Origin: Prescottella agglutinans
Lineage (GTDB): Bacteria > Actinomycetota > Actinomycetes > Mycobacteriales > Mycobacteriaceae
DNA: 64,000 bases
Reading direction: 5' to 3'
Assembly (NCBI RefSeq): GCF_004011865.1
Contig: NZ_RKLP01000002.1
Location: forward strand, 496,001 to 560,000
Of the stretch, positions 54,041 to 64,000 are shown piece by piece. Each line of letters opens with the position of its first letter. The first letter of the stretch is position 1. Below the pieces are notes generated by a model. That model was not told the origin of the DNA, did not search any database, and worked only from the letters and a program-made list of their open reading frames with translations. The position numbers were made by a program, and so were the translations under genes.

Positions 54041-55192
54041 TCAGGACCGGAGCCACGAGTCCGGCCCGAAGACCTCGTAGTGGATCCGGGAGTCGTCGAC
54101 GCCGGCCACGGTGAGCAGTTTGTGGGTCGCCGCCACGAAGTCGACCGAGCCGCAGATGAGAGCGTGGTCGTTGTCCTCGAAAGTGCGCTCCTCGACTGCC
54201 TGGGGGAACGTCTCGTCGGGCTGCGTGTAGCAGAAGACGTGCTCGCCGCCCAGCTTGTCGACCAGATCAGCGGTCGCGTCGGCGAAGGCGTGCGATGCAC
54301 CGTCCGGATCGGCGTGGATCACGACGACGGGGTTCTTCCGCCCCTGGGCGACCATGCCCCGGAGAATCCCGACGAACGGGGCGTTGCCGATGCCCTTGGA
54401 CAGGAGGTACACGCGGCCGTCGCCCTCGGGGAGGCCGACGTCGCCGAAGGGGGGCGAGGCGACGACCGTCGATCCGGCCGTGACGTGGTCGTGGATGAAG
54501 TTGGACACCTCGCCGAGCGGATCGCTCTTGTCCCGCTTGACCGCCACCTCGATCCGGCCGTCGCCGAAGTCGACGATGGAGTACTGGCGGAGCTGACGGG
54601 CGCCGTCGGGGAGCGCGACCCCGATCGACAGGTACTGACCGGGAACGGGATCCTGGAACCCGCTGGCATCCAGGACGAGGGAGATCACGTCCTCGGTGCG
54701 CCGGACGACGTCCAGGACCTGGACCTCGCGGAGCACGGTGTCGGGGTCCACGTCGGCGGCCTTGTACAGCTGCTTCTCCGCGTCGATGAGCGCATTGGCC
54801 AGCAGCCAGTACACGGCGTCCCACGCCTCGGCGACCTCGGGGGTCACCGCCTCGCCGAGAACCTCGACGATGGCCTCGAACAGGAACTGGTGCACCACGT
54901 CGTACTGGGCTTCGCTGACGCCGAGCGATGCGTGCTTGTGCGCGATCCGGCCGATCGTCGTACGAGGATCCTCGTCGGTGTCCGAGATCAGGAGCGTCGC
55001 GAAGTTCGCGATGGAACCGGCCAGCGCCTTCTGCTGTTCGCCCCGAGCCTGGTTGCTCCTGTTGAACACGTCGCGCTCGAGCACCGGTGCCGCGTCGAAG
55101 AGCTTGGTGTAGAACAGCCCGGTGATGGCGCCGATGTTCTCGCCCACCACGGGCAGGGTCGCCCGAATCACCTCGGCATGCTTGTCAGACAA
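54041..55192 (-). CDS. Flavohemoglobin paralogue, start uncertain
   Basis: About 383 residues if the TTG at 55192 is used. The globin part has Tyr28, Gln53 and proximal His87 (AHKHASLG); the flavin motif RQYSIVD is normal, but the nucleotide loop is GIGNAPFVGIL and the end reads ICGSVDF instead of CGP. The best ribosome site (AAGGGGAGAG) is placed for an ATT at 55207, which would add five residues (ITAQL). It is the second flavohemoglobin of this cluster and has its own terminator. Nitric oxide chemistry is likely, with altered cofactor use. Confidence 0.83.
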   Translation of the reverse strand: MSDKHAEVIRATLPVVGENIGAITGLFYTKLFDAAPVLERDVFNRSNQARGEQQKALAGSIANFATLLISDTDEDPRTTIGRIAHKHASLGVSEAQYDVVHQFLFEAIVEVLGEAVTPEVAEAWDAVYWLLANALIDAEKQLYKAADVDPDTVLREVQVLDVVRRTEDVISLVLDASGFQDPVPGQYLSIGVALPDGARQLRQYSIVDFGDGRIEVAVKRDKSDPLGEVSNFIHDHVTAGSTVVASPPFGDVGLPEGDGRVYLLSKGIGNAPFVGILRGMVAQGRKNPVVVIHADPDGASHAFADATADLVDKLGGEHVFCYTQPDETFPQAVEERTFEDNDHALICGSVDFVAATHKLLTVAGVDDSRIHYEVFGPDSWLRS

Positions 55193-55352
55193 CAGTTGCG
55201 CTGTAATGGCTCTCTCCCCTTCATCCCGACCGGAAACCCATTGGTCCGTCGTGTCTGCCGGACGGACTCTACAGACAGTGATCAACGAATTTGTCGGGAA
55301 TGCGCAACCTGGCCCGGACCGACCGCCACCGCGGTTCCCGGGTACCGCGTCT

Positions 55353-57836
<2,484 letters not shown>

Positions 57837-57913
57837 GAAGGAAGGCTATTCCAACGCGCCGCCGCGGACTCGGATGGACCACGGTGCGGCGACGGCGGGG
57901 GCATGCTGTTGAC

Positions 57914-60289
57914 ATGACCACGCGAGCCCGAGTGTCCCTCACATCCGGCGCCGACTTCTGGCACACGCAGGCCCCACAGGGCACCGGTCTGCCCGCCATC
58001 ACACTCACCGACGGTCCACACGGTGTCCGTAAACAGCGGACCGAGTCCGGGTACTCCCCCGAGTCGGTGCCGGCGACGTGCTTCCCGACCGCGTCCGCGC
58101 TCGCCGCGACGTGGGACGTCGAACTGCTCGAGGAGGTGGGCCTCGCGCTCGGCACCGAGGCGCGCACCGAGGGGGTGAGCGTGCTGCTGGGTCCGGGCGC
58201 GAACATCAAGCGCAGCGCCCTGTGCGGACGCAACTTCGAGTACTTCTCCGAGGACCCGTTCCTCTCGTCCCGGATGGCGGCGGCCTGGATCCGCGGCGTG
58301 CAGTCCACCGGGGTCGGCGCGTCGCTCAAACACTTCGCCGTCAACAACCAGGAGTTCCGGCGCTACAGCATCGACGCGCTCGTCGACGCCCGCGCGCTGC
58401 GCGAGATCTACCTCGCGAGCTTCGAGCACGCCGTGGTCGACGCGAGACCCGCGACGGTGATGGCCGCGTACAACCGGGTGAACGGCACCCACTGTGCCGA
58501 GAATCACGAGTTGCTCACCCGGATCCTGCGCGACGAGTGGGGGTTCGACGGCCTCGTGGTCTCCGACTGGGGCGCGGTCACGCGGCGGTCGGCGTGCCTG
58601 GCGGCCGGACTGGATCTGGAGATGCCCGGCTACGCCGGCCGCGGCGACGACGCGGTGCTCGCCGCGGTGGCGTCCGGTGAACTCGGCGCCGACGCGGTCG
58701 AGCGCGCCGCCGACGCGGTGACCCGCCTGATCGAGCGGACCGCGGGCGCGCGCGCCGCCGCGCGGGGGTACGACGAGGCCGCGCACCACACCCTCGCCCG
58801 CCGCGCCGCCGAGGCCGGCACGGTGCTGCTGAAGAACGACGGCGCCGTCCTGCCGCTCGAGCCGTCGGCCCGCGTCGCGGTGATCGGCGAGTTCGCGAAG
58901 CAGCCGCGATATCAGGGGGCCGGCAGTTCCGGGATCAACCCGCACCGCCTCGACGACGCGTGGACCGACCTGGCCGCGCGGATCGGCGCGGACCGGCTCA
59001 CGTACGCACCCGGCTACCGGCGCGGGTCCGGGCGGACCGATGCCGCGCTGCTCGACGAGGCCCGGGACGCCGCCCGGGACGCGGACGTCGCGGTCGTGTT
59101 CGCGGGCCTGCCGGACAGCTACGAGACCGAGGGCGTCGACCGCGCGAACCTCGACCTGCCCGACGGCCACGACGCCCTGATCGCCGCGGTGGCCGAGGTG
59201 TGTCCCCGGGTCGTCGTGGTGCTCGCCGGCGGCGCGCCGGTGACGATGCCGTGGCACGACGATGCCTCCGCGATCGTCGAGTGCTATCTCGGCGGGCAGG
59301 CTGCGGGCAGCGCGATCTCCCGCATCCTCACCGGTGACGCGGAACCGGGCGGCCGACTCGCGGAGACCTTCCCGCTGCGCACCACCGACAACCCGGTGCA
59401 CGTGTGGCCGGCGGGACCGGCGCTGCTCGAGTACCGCGAGAGCATCTACGTCGGGTACCGGTACTACGACGCCGCCGGGCTGGACGTGCGTTACCCGTTC
59501 GGCCACGGGCTGGGCTACACCACCTTCGCGTGGTCCGAACTCGAGATCGCCGAGGTCGAGAACGACGACGCGTCCGAGCAGCGGTTCGACGTGTCCGTGC
59601 GGATCACCAACACCGGCGACCGCCCGGGCAGCGAGGTCGTACAGGTGTACGTGCGCGACATCGAATCCGCCGTGTTCCGCCCCGAGCAGGAACTCGCCGG
59701 CTTCGCGAAGGTGTTCCTGATGGCGGGCGAGTCGCGCCGCGTCACCGTGCAGGTGGATCGCCGCGCGTTCTCGTTCTGGGACACCACGATCGACGACTGG
59801 TCGATCGAGTCGGGCGACTTCGAGATCCGGGTCGGCGCATCCTCGCGCGACGTTCGCGCATCCGCGACCGTGCGGCTCGAGTCCGACCGGAGCGGTTTCG
59901 ACCCCGGACCCGCCGCGTACCACGACTCACCGGTGTTCGAGCGGGACGCCTTCGCGGCGCTGTACGGTCGGCCGCTGCCGGACAACGTCGTCGACGCGCC
60001 CGGCCACTACACCGTGGACACCCCCATCTCCGACATCCGGCACCCCGCCGCGACGCTGCTGACGGCGGTCATGCGGCGCAAGGCCGCGGCGATGGCACCG
60101 ACGCTGGACGAGGACGATCCGTTGACGCTGCTGTTCGAACGGTCGCTGCAGGAGCTGCCGCCGAGGATGATGCCGATGCTCACCCGGGGCGGCGTCACAC
60201 CCGACGCAGTGCAGGCATTCGTGGACATCTGCAACGGTCACGGTGTACGCGGTGTCCGGGCGCTCGTCGCATCGCTGCGGCACCGGTGA
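57914..60289 (+). CDS. GH3 beta-glycosidase
   Basis: 791 residues, full length. The GH3 barrel has KHFAVNNQE and the nucleophile Asp218 in VVSDWGAV; the second domain has GAGSSGINP and VVVFAGLPDS-like text; a C-terminal fibronectin-III-like domain (GYTTFAWSEL, NTGDRPGSEVVQVYV) follows. An extra ~90 residues at the end are unassigned. There is no signal peptide, so it acts inside the cell on glucosides or similar sugars. The ATG at 57914 has no clear ribosome site. Confidence 0.92.
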   Translation: MTTRARVSLTSGADFWHTQAPQGTGLPAITLTDGPHGVRKQRTESGYSPESVPATCFPTASALAATWDVELLEEVGLALGTEARTEGVSVLLGPGANIKRSALCGRNFEYFSEDPFLSSRMAAAWIRGVQSTGVGASLKHFAVNNQEFRRYSIDALVDARALREIYLASFEHAVVDARPATVMAAYNRVNGTHCAENHELLTRILRDEWGFDGLVVSDWGAVTRRSACLAAGLDLEMPGYAGRGDDAVLAAVASGELGADAVERAADAVTRLIERTAGARAAARGYDEAAHHTLARRAAEAGTVLLKNDGAVLPLEPSARVAVIGEFAKQPRYQGAGSSGINPHRLDDAWTDLAARIGADRLTYAPGYRRGSGRTDAALLDEARDAARDADVAVVFAGLPDSYETEGVDRANLDLPDGHDALIAAVAEVCPRVVVVLAGGAPVTMPWHDDASAIVECYLGGQAAGSAISRILTGDAEPGGRLAETFPLRTTDNPVHVWPAGPALLEYRESIYVGYRYYDAAGLDVRYPFGHGLGYTTFAWSELEIAEVENDDASEQRFDVSVRITNTGDRPGSEVVQVYVRDIESAVFRPEQELAGFAKVFLMAGESRRVTVQVDRRAFSFWDTTIDDWSIESGDFEIRVGASSRDVRASATVRLESDRSGFDPGPAAYHDSPVFERDAFAALYGRPLPDNVVDAPGHYTVDTPISDIRHPAATLLTAVMRRKAAAMAPTLDEDDPLTLLFERSLQELPPRMMPMLTRGGVTPDAVQAFVDICNGHGVRGVRALVASLRHR

Positions 60290-60317
60290 GTTCGGCTGCG
60301 CGACAGCCGGTGACAGC

Positions 60318-61415
60318 TCAGCCGAGGTCCTCCCACCAGACCTTCTGGTCGGGTGGACGGAGCGCGTCGACCCGCTGACCGACCATCGGCACCGACATGG
60401 CGACACCCGCGGTCGCCGCCGCGTCGCAGAGCCTCGCGATCGGCTCGCCCCACGGGTGGAACGCGAGGTTGAACGTGGCCCAGTGGATCGGGATCAGCAG
60501 CGAACCGCCCACGTCCAGGTGGGTGCGCACCGCCTCCTCCGGGTTCATGTGGATGTCGGGCCAGCGCTCGTCGTAGGCACCGACCGGGAGCAGGGTGACG
60601 TCGAACGGTCCGTACCGGCGACCGAGGTCGGCGAACCGCGGCGTGTACCCGGAGTCGCCGCCGAAGAACACCTTCCGTCGCGGCCCGGCGATCACCCACG
60701 ACGCCCACAGCGTGGTGTCGCGGGCGAGGCCGCGCCCCGAGAAGTGGCGGGCCTCCGTGCACGTCAAGGTCAGCCCCGCGACGTCCGCGCTCTCGTCCCA
60801 GTCGAGTTCGACGATGCGGCCGTCCGGAACGCTCCACCGTCGCAGGTGCGCTCCCACCCCGATGGGCACCACGAAGACGGTGTCCTGGGTTCGGGCGAGG
60901 GTGGTGATGGTCGCCTGGTCGAGGTGGTCGTAGTGGTCGTGCGAGACGACGACGGCGTCGACGGTGGGCAGGTCACCCAGCGCCATCGGCACCGGGTGCA
61001 TGCGCGCCGGACCCACCACGGCGGACGGCGAAACCCGTTCACTCCATACCGGATCCGTCAGCACACGCCGGCCGTCGATCTCGACCAGCACGCTCGAGTG
61101 ACCGAACCACGTGACGGCCAATTCGCCCGCCGCGGCCGGCGCCAGCGGCGTCGCGAGCGGAATCGCGCGGCGCGGCCTACCCACGGCGCCGCGGGTGAGG
61201 AAGGCCTTCGCGAGCCCGGACTGCGAACCGGACGGCAGCGACGAACTCGGGTCCGAGTTGTGGAATCGGTTGCCGCGGTACCGCGGCGACCCCGCCGCGT
61301 ACGGTTCGATCGCCGCCCGGGAAGCACCGAGCGCGGGCACGGTCCCCCACGCGGCGCGAGCCACCCACCCTGCACCTGCCGCCGCAGCCGCGACGAGCAC
61401 ACCCCTGCCGATCAT
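60318..61415 (-). CDS. MBL-fold metal-dependent hydrolase (Rv0906-like)
   Basis: 365 residues of the metallo-beta-lactamase fold with the zinc motif VVSHDHYDHLD, H-x-H-x-D-H, and the later STLWASWVI and HWATFNLAFHPWGEP. Its N-terminus has a hydrophobic signal-like stretch (GVLVAAAAAGAGW). It resembles NAPE-phospholipase-D-like hydrolases and Rv0906 of Mycobacterium tuberculosis. It lies 15 bases after the EchA6 gene, the same order as Rv0905-Rv0906. Confidence 0.88.
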   Translation of the reverse strand: MIGRGVLVAAAAAGAGWVARAAWGTVPALGASRAAIEPYAAGSPRYRGNRFHNSDPSSSLPSGSQSGLAKAFLTRGAVGRPRRAIPLATPLAPAAAGELAVTWFGHSSVLVEIDGRRVLTDPVWSERVSPSAVVGPARMHPVPMALGDLPTVDAVVVSHDHYDHLDQATITTLARTQDTVFVVPIGVGAHLRRWSVPDGRIVELDWDESADVAGLTLTCTEARHFSGRGLARDTTLWASWVIAGPRRKVFFGGDSGYTPRFADLGRRYGPFDVTLLPVGAYDERWPDIHMNPEEAVRTHLDVGGSLLIPIHWATFNLAFHPWGEPIARLCDAAATAGVAMSVPMVGQRVDALRPPDQKVWWEDLG

Positions 61416-61430
61416 CGTCGTCCCGCTCCC

Positions 61431-62162
61431 CTACCTGCCCCGGAAATCCGGTGCGCGCTTCTCGAGGCGCGCGGCCCGCGCCTCCTGCGCGTCCTCGCTC
61501 CCCCACGCCGCGTACAGCGCGGCCAGTTGCTCCTCGGTCTGCGGTTCCCGGGTGCCGTCGTCGTTGAACACCAGCTTGAGGTGCCGCAGCGACAGGGGCG
61601 CGAGTTCCGCGATGGTCCGCGCCCACTCCTGCGCGGTGACGAGGTCGCCGATCTTGTTGGCCAGACCGCGCGCGAACGCCTCGTCCGCCGAGAGCATCTC
61701 GGCTCCGAGCAGCATCGTCCGGGCGGGCCCGCCGCCGACGAGGGACACCAGTCGCCGCACCGTCCACTTGTCCACGGAGATGCCGAGTTTCGCAGCGGGG
61801 ATCCCGAACCGGGCCTCGGGCGCGACCACCCGCAGGTCCGACGCGAGCGCGAGTTGCGTACCGGCGCCGACCGCGGGCCCGTTGATCGCGGCGATCACCG
61901 GAACCGGGATCGAGTCGATGGTGTGCAGCATGTCGAGCAGGTGGTCGGTGAACCCCTCGGCGTAGACGTCGCCGGACAGGTCCGCACCGGCGCAGAACGC
62001 GGTGCCCTGACCGGTGAGCACGACGACCCGCGCCTCCTCCACGACGGCCTTCTCGAGGGCCTCCCGCAGGGCGATGCACAGCTCGGTGTTGAGGGCGTTG
62101 CGCCGTTCCGGCCGCTGCAACTCGAGGGTGACCACGTGGCCGTCACGGCTGGTCCCGATCAT
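61431..62162 (-). CDS. echA6: Enoyl-CoA hydratase-like EchA6
   Basis: 243 residues from the ATG at 62162, exactly the length of EchA6 (Rv0905). The crotonase motifs are NALNTELC, GQGTAFCAGADL and NGPAVGAGTQLAL. In mycobacteria EchA6 binds acyl-CoAs and feeds mycolic acid synthesis without hydratase activity. It is upstream of the MBL hydrolase with a 15-base gap. The longer open frame adds an unlikely basic extension. Confidence 0.9.
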   Translation of the reverse strand: MIGTSRDGHVVTLELQRPERRNALNTELCIALREALEKAVVEEARVVVLTGQGTAFCAGADLSGDVYAEGFTDHLLDMLHTIDSIPVPVIAAINGPAVGAGTQLALASDLRVVAPEARFGIPAAKLGISVDKWTVRRLVSLVGGGPARTMLLGAEMLSADEAFARGLANKIGDLVTAQEWARTIAELAPLSLRHLKLVFNDDGTREPQTEEQLAALYAAWGSEDAQEARAARLEKRAPDFRGR

Positions 62163-62317
62163 CTGGCTTTCACTCGCTTTCTCGGTGCGAGGCGCCGTCC
62201 CCTGTGGACGGTCCCCGGCGGGTGCGATCCGAACAGTACCTGTAACGCGGCATCCACAATCATGTCGAGCACCCCGGAACAACGGAGCCGTCACGAGCGT
62301 TGCGCCGAATTCAGGCT

Positions 62318-63406
62318 ATGACAGAACGGAGCGGGATGGACACCGAGCTCGAGGCGGTCGTGATCGGAGCCGGCCAGGCCGGCCTGTCGACCGCCTATCA
62401 CCTGCGCCGATCCGGGCTTGCTCCGGAGCGCGACTTCGTGGTCCTCGATCACGCGCCCGGTCCCGGCGGCGCGTGGCAGTTCCGCTGGCCGTCGCTGACG
62501 CTCCGGACCGTCAACGGCGTGCACGACCTGCCCGGCATGGCGTTCGCGGAGACCCTCGGACCGGACACCGACACCGTGCAGGCCGCCGACGCCGTCCCCC
62601 ACTACTACGGTCTCTACGAGAAGCGGTTCGAACTGCCGGTGCACCGGCCCGTGCATGCGACCGTCGTGTGCGACCGTGGCGAGCGACTGGCGGTCGAGAC
62701 CCCGGAGGGGACGTACCTGACCCGCGGGCTGGTCAACGCGACGGGAACCTGGGAGCGACCGTTCGTCCCGTCGGTGCCGGGCGCGGAGCGGTTCGAGGGC
62801 CGGCAACTACACACCCGCGACTACCGCTCGGCCCGCGAGTTCGAGGGTGAGCACGTGATCGTGGTCGGTGGCGGGATCTCCGCGGTCCAACTGCTCGACG
62901 AGATCTCGTGCGTCACGAGCACGACGTGGGTGACCCGCCGCGAACCACAGTTCCGCGAGGAGCCGTTCACCCCCGAGATCGGCAGTGCCGCAGTCGCGCT
63001 CGTCGAGGATCGGGTGCGTCGCGGGCTTCCGCCGGGGTCGGTGGTCTCGGTGACGGGGCTGCCCGTCACCCCGGCGATCCGGGCGGCCCGCGACCGCGGC
63101 GTGCTGCACCGGCTGCCGATGTTCTCCAAGATCACCGAGACCGGCGTCCGATGGGCCGACGGATCGGAGCAGCACGCCGACGTCATCCTGTGGTGCACGG
63201 GATTTCGCTCGTCACTCGACCACCTGGCCCCGTTGCGCCTACGCGGTCCCGGCGGCGGCATCACCATGACCGGCCGGCTCGCGACGCAGGTGGCGGCCGA
63301 CCCGCGGATCCACCTGGTGGGTTACGGGCCGTCGGCGTCGACGATCGGCGCCAACCGCGCCGGCCGCGCCGCGGCCCGGGAACTGACCCGATTCCTCGCG
63401 CGGTGA
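62318..63406 (+). CDS. FAD-dependent NAD(P)H oxidoreductase, FMO-like
   Basis: About 362 residues from the ATG at 62318; an ATG at 62336 with a GGAG four bases away is the alternative. Two dinucleotide-binding loops are seen: GAGQAGLSTA for FAD near the start and VVGGGISAVQLL for NADPH near residue 185. The GPGGAWQFRW and FRSSLDHLAPL stretches suggest flavin monooxygenases and related oxidases acting on aromatic or sulfur compounds. Substrate unknown. The gene is divergent from echA6 and convergent with whiB. Confidence 0.85.
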   Translation: MTERSGMDTELEAVVIGAGQAGLSTAYHLRRSGLAPERDFVVLDHAPGPGGAWQFRWPSLTLRTVNGVHDLPGMAFAETLGPDTDTVQAADAVPHYYGLYEKRFELPVHRPVHATVVCDRGERLAVETPEGTYLTRGLVNATGTWERPFVPSVPGAERFEGRQLHTRDYRSAREFEGEHVIVVGGGISAVQLLDEISCVTSTTWVTRREPQFREEPFTPEIGSAAVALVEDRVRRGLPPGSVVSVTGLPVTPAIRAARDRGVLHRLPMFSKITETGVRWADGSEQHADVILWCTGFRSSLDHLAPLRLRGPGGGITMTGRLATQVAADPRIHLVGYGPSASTIGANRAGRAAARELTRFLAR

Positions 63407-63419
63407 GCCGGCGGGCCGG

Positions 63420-63668
63420 TCACCGGACCACTGCGCCGCCCCGGTACTCGCGGCCGCCCCACACCCCGGACTGCCGGGTTCCGGCCGCGTACGCGGCACA
63501 CCCGGCCCGGATGGGGCATCGTGCGCACACCGCGGCGGCGTAGTCGTACGACTCGCTCGGATCCGGGAACCACCGATCCGGGTGGGCATCTCCTCGGCAC
63601 GCCGCCTCCTCCCATCGCGTCGGATCGGCGGCGGTGAGGAAGCCTGCAAGGGTCGGCACTGCGGTCAC
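63420..63668 (-). CDS. WhiB-family iron-sulfur transcription factor
   Basis: 82 residues with the four cluster cysteines Cys24, Cys48, Cys51 and Cys57 (C-x23-C-x2-C-x5-C) and the C-terminal turn GVWGG. WhiB proteins bind a [4Fe-4S] cluster, sense O2 or nitric oxide and work with sigma factors. The C-terminal basic tail is short. The start GTG overlaps the HNH gene stop (GTGA) and has GGAGGAG. Confidence 0.95.
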   Translation of the reverse strand: MTAVPTLAGFLTAADPTRWEEAACRGDAHPDRWFPDPSESYDYAAAVCARCPIRAGCAAYAAGTRQSGVWGGREYRGGAVVR

Positions 63669-63991
63669 GGGGATCTCCTCCCTTCGAGGACGGGATGGTC
63701 GGGCAGAGCAGCGAGGTCACGCCAGATCCGGCGCTGCCGTTTGATGTCGTCGCGAGGTGCGCGCGGCACCCACAGCAGCGGCATGCCGGCCTCCTCCGGG
63801 GTCCGGTCCGCCTTGCGCTGGTTGCAGCTCGCGCACGCCGCGACCAGGTTGCCGTAAGTGTCTGCGCCGCCGCGACTTCGGGGTTGCACGTGATCGACGG
63901 TCCGGGCACCGGGCGTGCCACAGTAGGCACACCGGTGACGGTCCCGCTGCAGCACCGTCGCGAAGCACGCGCGGGTGTCGTCGTCGACCAC
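63665..63991 (-). CDS. HNH endonuclease, possibly truncated by the window edge
   Basis: At least 108 residues. The HNH zinc finger is RCAYCGTPGARTVDHV, with SRGGADTYGNLVAAC and SCNQRK; the two CxxC pairs bind zinc and His of DHV is catalytic. The GTG at 63991 is a possible start, but the frame stays open to the last base, so the true start may be outside. Its stop overlaps the WhiB start by GTGA. The target is unknown; small free HNH enzymes are common in actinobacteria. Confidence 0.8.
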   Translation of the reverse strand: MVDDDTRACFATVLQRDRHRCAYCGTPGARTVDHVQPRSRGGADTYGNLVAACASCNQRKADRTPEEAGMPLLWVPRAPRDDIKRQRRIWRDLAALPDHPVLEGRRSP

Positions 63992-64000
63992 CGGCCGTGG

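Overview
The window is high-G+C actinobacterial DNA of the mycolic-acid group, most likely Rhodococcus or a close relative. The evidence is a homologue of the mycobacterial EchA6 protein of exactly its length, a CtpE-type ATPase, an Rv3520c-type F420 oxidoreductase, a WhiB protein, an IdeR-type iron box, DosR-like boxes, a DypB-type peroxidase with its encapsulin, and a ScbR-type gamma-butyrolactone receptor. It reads as ordinary chromosome with tightly packed operons. I saw no insertion sequence, prophage, CRISPR array or rRNA; there is one tRNA (Arg-CCT).

1-8.3 kb holds a membrane protein pair, a FUSC-type transporter, and a stress block: two tandem-domain universal stress proteins flank an F420 oxidoreductase, with DosR-like boxes upstream of both stress genes, followed by an NsrR-type [4Fe-4S] nitric-oxide sensor and a flavohemoglobin. 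8.4-10.6 kb encodes a dye-decolorizing peroxidase carrying an encapsulin cargo tail, the encapsulin shell, and a small protein whose promoter overlaps an IdeR box. 10.6-16.8 kb has an M23 peptidase, a secreted lipase, tRNA-Arg, three small proteins and the end-joining ligase LigD. 16.9-22 kb is a five-gene beta-oxidation operon (acyl-CoA dehydrogenase, thiolase, two SDRs, MaoC hydratase) divergent from a TetR gene, followed by a GH5 endoglycoceramidase-like gene and a P-type ATPase preceded by a 12-codon leader ORF.

26.6-36.5 kb looks like one catabolic system. A minus-strand operon (quinone-reductase-like enzyme, TauD-type dioxygenase, beta-keto acid cleavage enzyme, hydrolase, acyl-CoA ligase) lies beside an AraC regulator and a plus-strand group with an MFS transporter and both subunits of a 3-oxoacid CoA-transferase. 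The cleavage enzyme family makes acetoacetate and the CoA-transferase would activate it. Repeated GGGACA and CCCTTGCG elements lie in the control regions on both sides of the regulator.

36.6-51.6 kb has a VWA protein, unlinked relatives of the two halves of the Rv0909/Rv0910 toxin-antitoxin pair, an acetate-type symporter with its DUF485 partner, a D-aminoacylase gene broken by one extra T, a lone KshA-like Rieske domain, and an overlapping run of lipase, histidine kinase, LytTR regulator, small membrane protein and SLC5 symporter. 51.6-64 kb has a ScbR-type regulator, two divergent flavohemoglobin paralogues, a CtpE-like ATPase, a GH3 glycosidase, an MBL-fold hydrolase, EchA6, a flavin oxidoreductase, WhiB and an HNH nuclease that may continue past the window edge.
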